From positions 58,540 to 122,539 of the forward strand of contig JALHOW010000011.1 in NCBI GenBank assembly GCA_022842785.1: DNA of 64,000 nt. The letters are read 5' to 3'. The DNA is from Hyphomicrobiaceae bacterium. GTDB taxonomy: Bacteria > Pseudomonadota > Alphaproteobacteria > Rhizobiales > Hyphomicrobiaceae. Below the pieces are notes generated by a model. The model worked only from the letters and a program-made list of their open reading frames with translations. It did no database searches and was not told the origin of the DNA. Positions 7,758-17,404 of the stretch are shown one piece after another; position 1 is the first letter of the stretch; every line of letters begins with the position of its first letter. The position numbers were made by a program, and so were the translations under genes.

Positions 7758-8960
7758 CTAGATCACGCCCTTGGCCTTGAGTGTCTTGATGTCGGCATCG
7801 CCGTAGCCGAGGCCCGACAGCACGTCCGCCGTATGCTGGCCGAGCTCGGGTGTTGCTTCGAGCGTCTCGGGCTGAGGAAAGCGGGACATGTTGATCGGCT
7901 GTCCGACGACTTTGAGCTCGCCGAGCTTGTCGCTGTGCATGTTGCGCGCGATGCCGAGGTGCTGGACCTGCGGCTCGGCGAACGTCTTGTCGATCGAGTT
8001 GATCGGACCGCATGGTACGCCGGCTTTGTTGAGGGCGGCAATCCAGTGCGCGGATGTATTCGTGCGCGTTCGTGCGGCGAACTTCTCGTTCAGCACCTTG
8101 CGGTTCGCCGAGCGCTTGTTGCCCGTCATGTACTCGGGATCGGTGAGCATCTCCGGTGTGCCGAGGGCTTCACAGCAGCGCTTGAACAGGTTGTCGCCCG
8201 ACGCGGCGATGTTGATGTGACCGTCGCTCGTCGGGAAAACGCCGGTGGGGATGCTTGTCGGGTGATCGTTGCCGGCCTGTCCCGGCACCTCGCCTTTCAT
8301 GAGCCAGCGCGCAGCCTGGAAGTCGAGCATGAAGATCTGCGCCTCGATGAGTGAGGTGTGCACCCACTGCCCCTTGCCGGAGCGCTCGCGCTCGTAAAGT
8401 GCGAGCATGATGGCCTGCGCGAGGAGGAGGCCCGATGTCAGGTCCGCAATGGGAATGCCGACGCGCACAGGGCCCTGTCCGGGAAGGCCGGTGATCGACA
8501 TGAGGCCGCCCATGCCCTGCGCGATCTGATCGACGCCCGGCCGCGTCGCGTCGGGCCCCGACTGACCGAAGCCGGAGATCGAGCCGTAGATGATGCGCGG
8601 ATTGATCTTGACGACGCTGTCGTAGTCCACGCCGAGCCGTAGCTTCACGTCGCTGCGGTAGTTCTCGACGATCACGTCGGCGTCCTTCGCTAGCGCCATG
8701 AAGATCGCCTTGCCCTCCGCGCTCTTGAGATTGAGCGTCATGGAGCGCTTGTTGCGATGCAGGTTCTGGAAGTCGAAGCCGTGGCGCTTACCACCCATGG
8801 AGTCGATATCGTCCTCCGCCGGCGGCTCGATCTTGATGACGCTCGCACCCCAGTCGGCGAGCTGGCGCACGGCCGTCGGCCCGGCGCGATGGGCGGTGAG
8901 ATCGAGCACGCGGATGTGGGCCAGGGGAAGGGCGGCGCGCGCAGGCGAGCTCTCGGGCAT
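7758..8960 (-). CDS. Class III (CaiB/BaiF) CoA-transferase
   Basis: A 400-residue enzyme that moves CoA between carboxylic acids through an aspartyl-CoA thioester. Family marks: VLDLTAHRAGPTAVRQLADW near the N terminus, VIKIEPP (41-47), HRNKRSMTLNLK (68-79), VENYR (98-102), and the catalytic Asp173 in GIPIADLTSG. The start at 8960 is preferred over the ATG at 8990 because GGAGGAAG lies directly upstream. It probably activates an organic acid for breakdown. There is no acyl-CoA dehydrogenase or hydratase next to it, so the substrate cannot be inferred. Confidence 0.85.
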   Translation of the reverse strand: MPESSPARAALPLAHIRVLDLTAHRAGPTAVRQLADWGASVIKIEPPAEDDIDSMGGKRHGFDFQNLHRNKRSMTLNLKSAEGKAIFMALAKDADVIVENYRSDVKLRLGVDYDSVVKINPRIIYGSISGFGQSGPDATRPGVDQIAQGMGGLMSITGLPGQGPVRVGIPIADLTSGLLLAQAIMLALYERERSGKGQWVHTSLIEAQIFMLDFQAARWLMKGEVPGQAGNDHPTSIPTGVFPTSDGHINIAASGDNLFKRCCEALGTPEMLTDPEYMTGNKRSANRKVLNEKFAARTRTNTSAHWIAALNKAGVPCGPINSIDKTFAEPQVQHLGIARNMHSDKLGELKVVGQPINMSRFPQPETLEATPELGQHTADVLSGLGYGDADIKTLKAKGVI

Positions 8961-9158
8961 CGGACTTCCTCCGTTCAGAGGCCGCATCATGAGCGCGCGA
9001 CCGTTGACGCGAGACTACGCCGCACATTCGTACAAGAGCAACACACGCTCTGCGGTTGAGCCGCTCTGCTGATATGCATGGAAGCTTTGTCTGCTTGACG
9101 GCAGTGGCTCAATGGCGCTCTTAGGGCGCGCCTCGCATTGGAATTGGAAGTCACCGTC

Positions 9159-10115
9159 ATGGCCAGCGAACCTGCACCGAGCGCGAAGCTCTCGCCGGCC
9201 ATGGCCTTCGGCCTGCTCCTGGTCATTGCCCTCTCGTGGGGCATGAGCTGGCCTGTCAACAAGGCCGTCCTATCGTACGTCTCGCCACTTTGGGCCGTTG
9301 CGACACGTCTCTGGCTGGCTGCTGGGGTGCTCTTCTTCATCGCTCTTCTGAGCGGCAAGCTGCGACTTCCGCCGCGCCAGGATCTGCCGATGGTGGTGAG
9401 CCTGTCGGTCCTGCACATGGGGCTCTTCGCTAGCCTGACGAGCCTCGGTCTCGTCTATGTCTCGGCGGGGCGTACGGTGTTGGTTGCCTACACGACACCG
9501 TTGTGGGTGTTCCCGCTCGCGTGGCTCTTTGCGGGCGAGGCGCTCTCCGGGAAACGGCTCGTCGCCATTGCGTGCGGGATGCTCGGCCTCGCACTCCTGG
9601 TCAATCCGCTGGCCATTGAGTGGAGCAACAGCGGCGTGATCACCGGCCACGCGCTCATACTTCTGGCGGCTCTCTGCTGGGCCGTCAGTATCGTCTACAC
9701 GCGCATCCATAAATGGGTGGCCTCACCGTTCGACCTGCTTTTTTGGCAGCTCCTGCTTGGGGCGGTGCTGACGAGCGCGGCCGCCTTGATCTTCGAGGGC
9801 TGGCCCGTGATCGACGTCACGTCCCACTTCATCGTGCTGCTGGTCTACGGCGGTACGATCAGCACGTCGCTTGCCTATTGGGCGCTGAGCACAGTCAATC
9901 GTTCGCTGCCCGCAACGACGACGGCGTTGGGATTGCTGGCCGTGCCCGTGTTTGGTGTGGTCTCGTCGATGATCACGCTCGGTGAGACGTTCGACGTCTT
10001 CACGACCGCCGCGCTTCTACTGATTGTCGGCGGCATTGCCGTCGGTACACTGCCGGATCGTAAGGCCGCCGATCCACGAGCGACGCCAACGCCTTCGGCG
10101 ACGCGGCGCCATTGA
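9159..10115 (+). CDS. EamA-family (DMT) exporter
   Basis: A 318-residue inner-membrane protein with ten predicted hydrophobic helices in two EamA halves (first half about residues 11-140, second about 155-300). Characteristic parts are ALSWGMSWPVNKAVL and the helix 4-5 region GRTVLVAYTTPLWVFPLAWL. It likely exports a small metabolite or amino acid. Start set at the ATG behind GGAAG; a TTG 21 bases upstream is possible. It stands alone, divergent from the CoA-transferase gene. Confidence 0.85.
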   Translation: MASEPAPSAKLSPAMAFGLLLVIALSWGMSWPVNKAVLSYVSPLWAVATRLWLAAGVLFFIALLSGKLRLPPRQDLPMVVSLSVLHMGLFASLTSLGLVYVSAGRTVLVAYTTPLWVFPLAWLFAGEALSGKRLVAIACGMLGLALLVNPLAIEWSNSGVITGHALILLAALCWAVSIVYTRIHKWVASPFDLLFWQLLLGAVLTSAAALIFEGWPVIDVTSHFIVLLVYGGTISTSLAYWALSTVNRSLPATTTALGLLAVPVFGVVSSMITLGETFDVFTTAALLLIVGGIAVGTLPDRKAADPRATPTPSATRRH

Positions 10116-10250
10116 AACAGCGGACACTGCCCGCTACGGCGGTAGGCGGCAATTAACTTCCTTAACGTAAGGTTGTGCATAGGTTGCGGCATTGCAGCAA
10201 ACGAACTAAGAATGGTCATGTGCAAGATGATTGCCGGATAGGGTGCAGCG

Positions 10251-11567
10251 ATGCGTCGGTTTTTGCTCGTCCTCTCTATTTCAGGCCTCTCGACCGGCGC
10301 CATAGCCTCCGGGTATGCGCTATGGTCATTCGTCAGCAATGAGTGGGCCGAGTCCGCCGCGCTGACGGCCACGCACTCCAAGGGCGGAAGCACCGCCGGT
10401 CAGTCGACAGTTGCCGCACTCACGCCAGCGCCCAAGGCAACACCGCCGGGCGTATCGTCTCTTCTGGCCATCGAGGTTGCGCGCATCGAAGCGGGCGGTC
10501 CTTCCGTGCTCGCGGGGCGTTCGCCACCGAACCACAAGGTGACGATCCTCGCCAACGGGCGTGAAATTGCGAGCGTGACCGCCACTGGCGAAGGACAGTG
10601 GGCGGCCGTCGTGCCCGACGGGATTGCCGCTGGACCGCTCGAACTCTCGATCGTCTCCGAGCCCAAGGAAGGCGGAGCGCCTGTGCGCGGTGCCGCGCGC
10701 CAGCTCGTCGTGCCTCCGGGCCCCGCGTTCGCGTCAGCAGCTTCGCAGCCCGCGCGTCCGCAGCCCAAGACGGCATCAGCCGAGAACCGAGCCCCCGCGC
10801 CGCTTGCGTCGCCACAGCCTATCGAGCGCCCACAGGTCGAGATAAAGCGGCCGGCTCCGGTTCAAGCCCGTCCTGCAGAAGGCGAGGGCGCAGCAAGCAA
10901 GCGCGCACTCGCCGAGTTCGAGGCTCTGGTCGAGCGCACACGCAAGGAAATGGCCGGACAGCAGACGCCGCGTCCCGCACCTGCGGCGGGCAGTGGCGGA
11001 GCAGCCGCGCCCGTGGCCGAAGGACCGAAGCCGGCGCCATCGGCAGTGCCTTCAGCGGGAACCGTTCCCGCATTATCAGCGGGGGTGCCTGCGGCATCGG
11101 TAAGGGCTGCCGAGAGCGCTGCGGCTTCCTCGGTCCCGGCAACATCCGAGACGAAGCTCGCGGCCGCCATGCCGTCGGCAGCTTCATCCGCCGCCACGCC
11201 GACGCCTGCCGCAGTTCAGGCGCCGATCCCTGTGCCCATTACGTTCGCGAGCAATCGTGCCGCACTCACACCGAATGGAGAGAGAGCTGCGTCACTTCTC
11301 GCAGAGTATCTTCGGCTCAAGAACCCAGCTGGCATCACGCTGTCAGGGCACGCGGATGCGCGCGGGCCTGACGGCTACAACATGCGCCTTTCGCTGAGGC
11401 GCCTGGAGGTCATCCAGCGCTACCTCCGTGCGGCGGGATACTCTGGTCAATTGTCGCTCGTGCCACGCGGCAAGCGTGATCCCTATCAGGGCATCGACAG
11501 GCGGCGCCTGCCCCTGCGCGAGATCCATCAGGCCGACCGCCGCGTCGAATTGCAATTGACGCCATAG
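10251..11567 (+). CDS. OmpA-like peptidoglycan-binding envelope protein with Ala/Pro linker
   Basis: A 438-residue exported protein. An N-terminal hydrophobic helix (LLVLSISGLSTGAIASGYAL) is followed by an Ig-like module at about 70-150 (EVARIEAGGPSVLAGRSPP, VTILANGREIASVTATGEGQ). Next comes a low-complexity linker rich in A, P, S and K (about 150-320). The C-terminal OmpA domain (about 328-438) has the family phrases ITFASNRAALTPNG and LSGHADARGPDGYNMRLSLR, which bind peptidoglycan. It probably ties the inner membrane to the cell wall. It lies 11 bases before the DNA methylase gene, so the two may be co-transcribed. Confidence 0.8.
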   Translation: MRRFLLVLSISGLSTGAIASGYALWSFVSNEWAESAALTATHSKGGSTAGQSTVAALTPAPKATPPGVSSLLAIEVARIEAGGPSVLAGRSPPNHKVTILANGREIASVTATGEGQWAAVVPDGIAAGPLELSIVSEPKEGGAPVRGAARQLVVPPGPAFASAASQPARPQPKTASAENRAPAPLASPQPIERPQVEIKRPAPVQARPAEGEGAASKRALAEFEALVERTRKEMAGQQTPRPAPAAGSGGAAAPVAEGPKPAPSAVPSAGTVPALSAGVPAASVRAAESAAASSVPATSETKLAAAMPSAASSAATPTPAAVQAPIPVPITFASNRAALTPNGERAASLLAEYLRLKNPAGITLSGHADARGPDGYNMRLSLRRLEVIQRYLRAAGYSGQLSLVPRGKRDPYQGIDRRRLPLREIHQADRRVELQLTP

Positions 11568-11578
11568 CGCGCACTGGC

Positions 11579-12475
11579 ATGGCGCCCAAGCTGCCGCATC
11601 CTGTGCCCTACCAGGGCTCCAAGCGATTGCTCGCGCCGCGCATAGGTTCGTACGTGCCGCGTGACGTCGAGACGTGGTTCGAGCCCTTCGCCGGTTCGGC
11701 GGCCATGACGCTTTGGGCGCTCGATGCTCGTGTTGCGCGCCGCTATGTGATCGCCGACGTGCTCGCGCCGATCGCTGAGCTCTGGCGGTCGATCATCGAT
11801 GCGCCTGAGGTGACCGCGCAGCGCTATCGCGAGATCTGGGAGGGGCAGAAGCCAGGTGACCGCGACTATTTCAATGCCGTGCGCGCGCGCTTCAATGCCG
11901 AAGGCGATGCCGTCGACCTGCTCTATCTGATCTGCCGTTGCGTCAAGAATGCCGTGCGTTTCAATGCGGCGGGGCACTTCACGCAGTCCGTAGATCAGCG
12001 GCGCCTCGGCATGGATCCTGTGCGTATGACGTCGGCGATCGCGGGAGCGTCGGCACTCATGCGCGGGCGGTCGGAAGTGCGTCAAGGCGACTGGTTGGCG
12101 ACGACAAGTGACGCGGGCGCGCGCGATTTCGTTTATCTCGATCCGCCCTATCTCGGCACGACGGTCGGTCGCGACCGGCGCTATGCGCGCCAGCTTCAGG
12201 AAGCGGATCTGATTGCCGGTCTCGAAGGGCTGAGGACGCGCGGGGTTCGCTTTGCGCTTTCCTATGACGGCATGACGGGCGTCAAGACCTATGGCGCGCC
12301 ACTGCCGGATCGGCTCGGCCTCACGCGCCTGCTGCTCGATGCAGGTGCGTCCGCGCAGGCGACACTGTCGGGCCGCGCCGAGCGCACCATCGAGAGCCTT
12401 TATCTCTCGCCGGGTCTCAAGCCTCCATCCGCCCCTTGTTCCACTCGGCAAGTAGCGGACGAACCATCTTCTTGA
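11579..12475 (+). CDS. Orphan D12-class adenine DNA methylase
   Basis: A 298-residue SAM-dependent N6-adenine methyltransferase. Motif X is YQGSKR (11-16), motif I is FEPFAGS (34-40) and the catalytic motif IV is DPPY (188-191), in the order of the Dam/D12 class. No restriction enzyme gene is next to it, so it is an orphan or a regulatory methylase. Its last 59 bases overlap the convergent monooxygenase gene. The overlapping tail (after LYLSPGL) does not look like part of the fold, so the reading frame may have been extended by loss of an earlier stop. Recognition site unknown. Confidence 0.8.
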   Translation: MAPKLPHPVPYQGSKRLLAPRIGSYVPRDVETWFEPFAGSAAMTLWALDARVARRYVIADVLAPIAELWRSIIDAPEVTAQRYREIWEGQKPGDRDYFNAVRARFNAEGDAVDLLYLICRCVKNAVRFNAAGHFTQSVDQRRLGMDPVRMTSAIAGASALMRGRSEVRQGDWLATTSDAGARDFVYLDPPYLGTTVGRDRRYARQLQEADLIAGLEGLRTRGVRFALSYDGMTGVKTYGAPLPDRLGLTRLLLDAGASAQATLSGRAERTIESLYLSPGLKPPSAPCSTRQVADEPSS

Positions 12476-13496
12476 AGCGCCATGCCTCGGCATCGTGCAG
12501 ATAGCCCGAGAGGCAGAACGAGTGACAGCCGACGTCGATGTACTGCTGGAGCACGTTTGCGCACTGCTCCGGATTGCCGACGATGCAGATGCCTGCACCG
12601 GGGCGCGCGCGCGTGAGACCGGCCCATAGATTGGGCGCGATCATATCGCCCATGGTGCTGCGCAGCTCCTGGACGCGCTGATTGGCGACGGAATGCGCAT
12701 AGTGCTCGCGGATGTAGCGCTCGCGTTCCTCGGTGATGTTCTTGATGAGGCCGTTGGCGGCGTCCCAGGCATCGGCTTCGTTTTCCCGGCAGACGATCTG
12801 GAGGCGCATGCCGAAGCCGATCTTGTCCTCGCGACCGTACTTGGCGGCGAGCGCGCGCAGCTCCTTCATGTTGTTCGTGATGCGCTCTGTCGTATCGCCC
12901 CAGAAGAGATGGACGTCGGAGTGCTTGGCTGAGATTTCCGCGGCCTGGCCGGAGCCGCCCCCGAGATAGAATTTCGGATAGGGCTTTTGATAGATCGGCG
13001 CGGCGAGCTCGGCACCTTTCAGCGTGTAGTGCTTGCCGTCGTGGTGGAGGGGGTTGCCGTCCGAGGTCCAGAGCTTCTTGAGGATCTCGACCTCCTCGTC
13101 CATCACTTCGTAGCGCTCATCCTTGCCGAGCTTGATGCCCTCGGCGACGATTTCCGCCTCGCTCTGTCCGGCGATCAGGTTGATCGAGATGCGGCCGCCC
13201 GAGAGCTGGTCGCACGTCGAGATCATCTTGGCGAGGAGGACGGGGTTGATATAGCCGGGCTTGGCAGCCACGAGCATCTTCATCCTTTTCGTGCGCCCGA
13301 TCATGAGCGCAGCGGTCATCCAGGCATCCCAGCACTGGTGGCCGACGGGGATCAGCATGTACTCGAAGCCGCAATCCTCCGCGGCGCGCGCCACGCGCTC
13401 GAACATCTCCGAGCCGGCGGCGATCTTGAGCGGGTCGCCATAGTCGTCAGTGTCGCCGCGTGTCGGCAGAAACCATCCGAATTCGAGAGGGCGCAT
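12417..13496 (-). CDS. LLM-class flavin-dependent monooxygenase, SsuD-like
   Basis: A 359-residue TIM-barrel enzyme of the bacterial luciferase group, which uses FMNH2 and oxygen. Typical parts: LEFGWFLPTRGD at the N terminus, YMLIPVGH, MLVAAKPGYINPVLLAKM, SGGRISINLIAG (FMN phosphate region), and FYLGGGSGQAAEISAKHSDV. It is closest in look to alkanesulfonate monooxygenases (SsuD), but no sulfonate ABC transporter or flavin reductase gene is adjacent, so the substrate is open. It converges on the DNA methylase gene with overlapping ends. Confidence 0.8.
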   Translation of the reverse strand: MRPLEFGWFLPTRGDTDDYGDPLKIAAGSEMFERVARAAEDCGFEYMLIPVGHQCWDAWMTAALMIGRTKRMKMLVAAKPGYINPVLLAKMISTCDQLSGGRISINLIAGQSEAEIVAEGIKLGKDERYEVMDEEVEILKKLWTSDGNPLHHDGKHYTLKGAELAAPIYQKPYPKFYLGGGSGQAAEISAKHSDVHLFWGDTTERITNNMKELRALAAKYGREDKIGFGMRLQIVCRENEADAWDAANGLIKNITEERERYIREHYAHSVANQRVQELRSTMGDMIAPNLWAGLTRARPGAGICIVGNPEQCANVLQQYIDVGCHSFCLSGYLHDAEAWRFKKMVRPLLAEWNKGRMEA

Positions 13497-13695
13497 CGTC
13501 TTCTTCCCTGATCATGCTCTTGCTTGCGGTGACGCTAGCTCAGGAGCGATGCCGCGTGAAGACGCCAGCCGCGCAGAGCCGTGCTGCAGGGGGCTGGGGC
13601 GCGGGGGGAACGGCCTGGGTCCCAAATTGATTGGAACGCACCGCGGAACAGGATCAGACTGGGGGCGTCGCAACATTGCTGTATGGAGGGTGGCC

Positions 13696-14196
13696 ATGAT
13701 CCTCGGAATGTCGATCTCCGCATTCACGACCCTGCATGTCATCATCAGTCTGGTCGCTATTGTGCTCGGCCTCGTTTGGGTCGCCGACCTCCTGCGGGGC
13801 CGCCAGTCGGCGCTCATCGTGGGCCTGTTTCTGCTCACGACCATTCTGACGAGCGTCACAGGCTTCATGTTCCCTGCGTCCGCCGTGACGCCCGCGCACA
13901 TCGTGGGGGGAATTTCCCTGGTCGCGCTGGCGGCGGCCGTTCTCGGGCTCTACGCGTTCGACCTCAGAGGCATCTGGCGGCCGGTGTATCTCGTGACCGC
14001 GGTGCTCTCACTCTATCTCAATATTTTCGTCGGCGTGGTCCAGGCGTTCCAGAAGATCGGCCCGCTCGCCGCACTCGCGCCGACCCAGTCCGAGACGCCC
14101 TTCGTCATCGCGCAGACCATCGTGCTCGCGCTCGCGATCATCGTCTGCTGGTTGGCGCTCCGCCGCTTTCGCGGCGGAGGCATGTCTGCGGCCTAG
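13696..14196 (+). CDS. Hypothetical integral membrane protein
   Basis: A 166-residue protein with four to five hydrophobic helices (for example LHVIISLVAIVLGLVWVADL, AALAPTQSETPFV loop, then IAQTIVLALAIIVCWLAL). I take the ATG at 13696, five bases after GGAGGG; the frame is open 246 bases further upstream, but that part has no coding character. No family recognised. Its stop overlaps the stop region of the convergent RND gene by four bases. Confidence 0.65.
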   Translation: MILGMSISAFTTLHVIISLVAIVLGLVWVADLLRGRQSALIVGLFLLTTILTSVTGFMFPASAVTPAHIVGGISLVALAAAVLGLYAFDLRGIWRPVYLVTAVLSLYLNIFVGVVQAFQKIGPLAALAPTQSETPFVIAQTIVLALAIIVCWLALRRFRGGGMSAA

Positions 14197-17100
14197 GCCT
14201 GTCCGGCAACCTGGGGTGGCCTCGGTGCCGCCTTGAGTTCGTCGATCAGGATCTGCGTCTCGTGTGCTCTCGGCTTCGAGAGAGGCGCGAGGATCCTGTA
14301 AGCAACCGGCACCAGGAGCAGCGTGAAGATGGTCGCGAAGCCGAGGCCGCCGACGATCACCCAGCCTAGAGCCAGACGTGCCTCGGCGCCGGCGCCTGTC
14401 GCGATGATGAGGGGAAATGCGCCGACGACTGCAGCGAGTGCCGTCATCGTTACGGGCCTGAGGCGCGTGATAGCGGCGGTTCGGATAGCGTCCGGCACGC
14501 TCGCTCCCTCGTCGCGCTTCTGATCTGCAAATTCGACCATGAGGATGCCGTTCTTGGCCATGACACCGACCAGAAGCACAAGGCCGATCTGACTATACAC
14601 GTTGAGCGAACCGCCTGTGAGGAGGATCGCGAATATCGCGGCCGCCAGTCCGAACGGCACGGTCACCATGATCACGAGCGCGCTCACCACGCTCTCGAAC
14701 TGCGCCGCGAGGACCAGGAACACGATCAGAAAGGCGATCGCGAAGACGATTGTCGTGCTTTGTGTCGTCTCGTTCAGCGTCTTGGCTTCGCCGAGCAGCG
14801 TGATCGACATGTCGGGCCCGAGCACCTCCGGCGCGATCCTGCGCAGCGTGCTGACGGCGTCGCTGAGATACGTCCCTTCGGCGAGCTGCGCGCTTACAGG
14901 GACAGCGCGACGGCGGCTCTCACGCGCCAAGGTCGGCGCAATTGCGACCTCCTCCATTTTGACAAGGGTCGACAGCGCGACGAACCTGCCGCTTCCGGTC
15001 TTGACGAACAGGTTGTTGAGGTCCGACGGGTCATCGATCGGACGCCCGCCGGGCTTGACCTGGATCTCGACGATCTCCTCACCAATGAAGAGGTCCGCCG
15101 CCTTCGAGTAGTCGACCATGGTGTTGATGAGGCTTGTGATCGCGTCGATCGGCACACCGAGCTTGGTCGCCGCTTCACGGTCGATGCGCACGGAAAGCTG
15201 GGGTTGCGTCGTCTCGAAGTCGGTGCGGGCGCTGCGGAAACCCGGCGTCTGCGAGAGCCGCTGCGCGAGCGCCGTCGCACCGTCCGCAATCTTGTCGTAG
15301 TCCGTGCCGGTCACGGCAAACCTCAGGCCCTGACCGCCGCCGCGAATGCCAAGGCTGTTCGGCGAACGCGTGGTGATCGAGAGCCCTGCGATGCCGGCAA
15401 GCTTCTCCTGCAGCTCGGCTTGGATTTGCTGCTGTGTGCGCGTGCGCTCCCGCCAGGGCGCGAGCGGCGCGACGATGGACGCGCGGTTCGCGTTGGGGCG
15501 CCCCACGGTGGTCAGGATGCCTGTGACCTCGCCTTTCTTCTTGAGCTCGTTCAGGGCCGCCTCAACAGGCCCGATCTTGCTGGAGACGTACTCGAGATTG
15601 GCGCCCTGTTGCGCGGTGATGCTGATATTGATCACGCTGCGGTCTTCGGTCGGCGTGATCTCACTCGGCACGAGGTGGAACGCGGCATATGCGGTCGCGC
15701 CGAACCCAAGGCAGACGGCGACGAAGATCCAGCGGAACTTCAGGCACCAGTCGAGAATGCGCGCATAAAAGTTGCCGAATGCCGTGGCTATGCGATCAAA
15801 CCGGCCGAGCGCATCGCTATCGCTCTTCGCATGGTGCCCGGTGCCGATCCTTGCTGCGAGCATGGGACAGAGCGTCAGCGCGACGAACGATGAGACCGTC
15901 ACCGAGAACGCCATCACGAAGCCGAACTCGGAAAACAGGCTGCCGACGATGCCCGGCATGAACGAGACGGGGACGAACACGGCGGCGAGCGTCACGGTGG
16001 TTGCAAGCACGGCGAACACGATCTCGCGCGTACCGATGACGGCGGCGGCGCGGGGCCCCGCTCCCATGGCGCGGTGACGCGAGATGTTTTCGATCACGAT
16101 GATGGCGTCGTCGACGACGAGACCTGTCGCAACCACAAGCGCGAGAAGCGTGATGATGTTGAGCGAGAAGCCCGCCATCCAGATGGCTGCCAGCGTGCCG
16201 ATGAGCGAGATCGGAATCGCGATCGTGGGCGCGATCGTGGCGTGGATGGAGGCCAGGAATATCAGGATCACGATGACGACGATTATGCTCGCGATGACGA
16301 GCGCGATGATGACCTCGCGCACGGCCTCCTCGATGAAAACGGCATCATCGGAGATGATGGAAATGTTCACACCCGGTGGCAGGCTGCGCTTGAGCTCCTC
16401 GATGGCGGCGCGAACGCCGTCCGAAATGCCGATGGTATTGGATTGCGCCTGCCGGATGATTTCCATGCCGACGGCGGTCTTGCCATCATGTCGCGTGATT
16501 GCGGTCGCTTCCTGATAGCCCCACCGGACGAAGGCGACATCAGAGACACGCGTCGTCGCGTTGAGCTCGAGCGCGCCCACTTCCTCGGGGGTCTGGATCG
16601 GCGCTTCGGCTTTGACGAGAAGCTGCTGCGTCGGATTGTCGAGTGCGCCGGAAGGTCCGGTGATCGAAGCCTTGCCGATCGCGGACATCAGGTCGGAGAG
16701 AGCAAGCCCGCGCCCGGCGAGCGCCACCTGATTGACGCGAACTTCGATGGTACGTGCGCGGAGACCGTATGATGTCGCTGATGCGACGCCTTCCACTGCG
16801 GCCAGCCGGTCCTCGATGACATTGTTGACGAGGTCGGTGAGCTCCGCTTCGGTCATCTTCTCCGCCGCGATCACGAGACGCATGATCGGCGTGGCGTCGG
16901 CATCCGCTTTGACGACCGTCGGATCGTCTCTCATGTCATCGGGGAGCTGGCGACGGATGCCCGAGACGGCATCCCGCACGTCCATGGCCGCGGATTCGAG
17001 GTTCGTACTGCTCGAGAACTCGATCGTCACGCGGCTCGAGCCGTAAGACGAGTTCGACGAGATCGAGGTGACGCCCTGGACGCGTGACACGGCGCTTTCG

Positions 17101-17345
17101 ATGATGGCCGTGATCTGAGCGTCCATCGTTTGCGGCGTGGCGCCCTCATAGCTTGCGCGCACGGTAACGATCGGGCGGTCGACGTTGGGCAACTCGCGGA
17201 TCTCGATGCCCTGCAGAGCCGCGTAACCAGCGACGATGATCAGCAGGTTCAACACCACCGTGAGCACTGGCCGGCGGATGAATACGCCAACCCAGCCGCC
17301 GTCATCACCGGGCGAAGAGCGCGGGTCGTGTGCTGTCGGTGTCAT
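14193..17345 (-). CDS. RND-family efflux permease
   Basis: A 1050-residue inner-membrane proton antiporter of the AcrB/MexF size. The start is set at MTPTAHDP just before the first membrane helix (PVLTVVLNLLIIVAGYAAL). TM4 carries the proton-relay pair in TGLVVDDAIIVIENISRHRA. Other family marks are GVTSISSNSSYGSSRVTIEF in the porter domain and PVTMTALAAVVGAFPLIIATG late in the protein. It works with the adaptor encoded 59 bases upstream; no outer-membrane channel gene is in the window, so a TolC-type partner must come from elsewhere. Substrates may be drugs or solvents; not predictable. Confidence 0.9.
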   Translation of the reverse strand: MTPTAHDPRSSPGDDGGWVGVFIRRPVLTVVLNLLIIVAGYAALQGIEIRELPNVDRPIVTVRASYEGATPQTMDAQITAIIESAVSRVQGVTSISSNSSYGSSRVTIEFSSSTNLESAAMDVRDAVSGIRRQLPDDMRDDPTVVKADADATPIMRLVIAAEKMTEAELTDLVNNVIEDRLAAVEGVASATSYGLRARTIEVRVNQVALAGRGLALSDLMSAIGKASITGPSGALDNPTQQLLVKAEAPIQTPEEVGALELNATTRVSDVAFVRWGYQEATAITRHDGKTAVGMEIIRQAQSNTIGISDGVRAAIEELKRSLPPGVNISIISDDAVFIEEAVREVIIALVIASIIVVIVILIFLASIHATIAPTIAIPISLIGTLAAIWMAGFSLNIITLLALVVATGLVVDDAIIVIENISRHRAMGAGPRAAAVIGTREIVFAVLATTVTLAAVFVPVSFMPGIVGSLFSEFGFVMAFSVTVSSFVALTLCPMLAARIGTGHHAKSDSDALGRFDRIATAFGNFYARILDWCLKFRWIFVAVCLGFGATAYAAFHLVPSEITPTEDRSVINISITAQQGANLEYVSSKIGPVEAALNELKKKGEVTGILTTVGRPNANRASIVAPLAPWRERTRTQQQIQAELQEKLAGIAGLSITTRSPNSLGIRGGGQGLRFAVTGTDYDKIADGATALAQRLSQTPGFRSARTDFETTQPQLSVRIDREAATKLGVPIDAITSLINTMVDYSKAADLFIGEEIVEIQVKPGGRPIDDPSDLNNLFVKTGSGRFVALSTLVKMEEVAIAPTLARESRRRAVPVSAQLAEGTYLSDAVSTLRRIAPEVLGPDMSITLLGEAKTLNETTQSTTIVFAIAFLIVFLVLAAQFESVVSALVIMVTVPFGLAAAIFAILLTGGSLNVYSQIGLVLLVGVMAKNGILMVEFADQKRDEGASVPDAIRTAAITRLRPVTMTALAAVVGAFPLIIATGAGAEARLALGWVIVGGLGFATIFTLLLVPVAYRILAPLSKPRAHETQILIDELKAAPRPPQVAGQA

Positions 17346-17404
17346 GGCAGCATTGCCTCGAGTCGAAGAGAGTGAGGTGGGAGAGGGCGGAGAACGCGCG
17401 TGGC

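Noticed and set aside
10150..10175. CtrA-like site (TTAA-N5-TTAAC) upstream of the OmpA-like gene
   Set aside because: The spacing is five bases instead of the seven required by the CtrA consensus.
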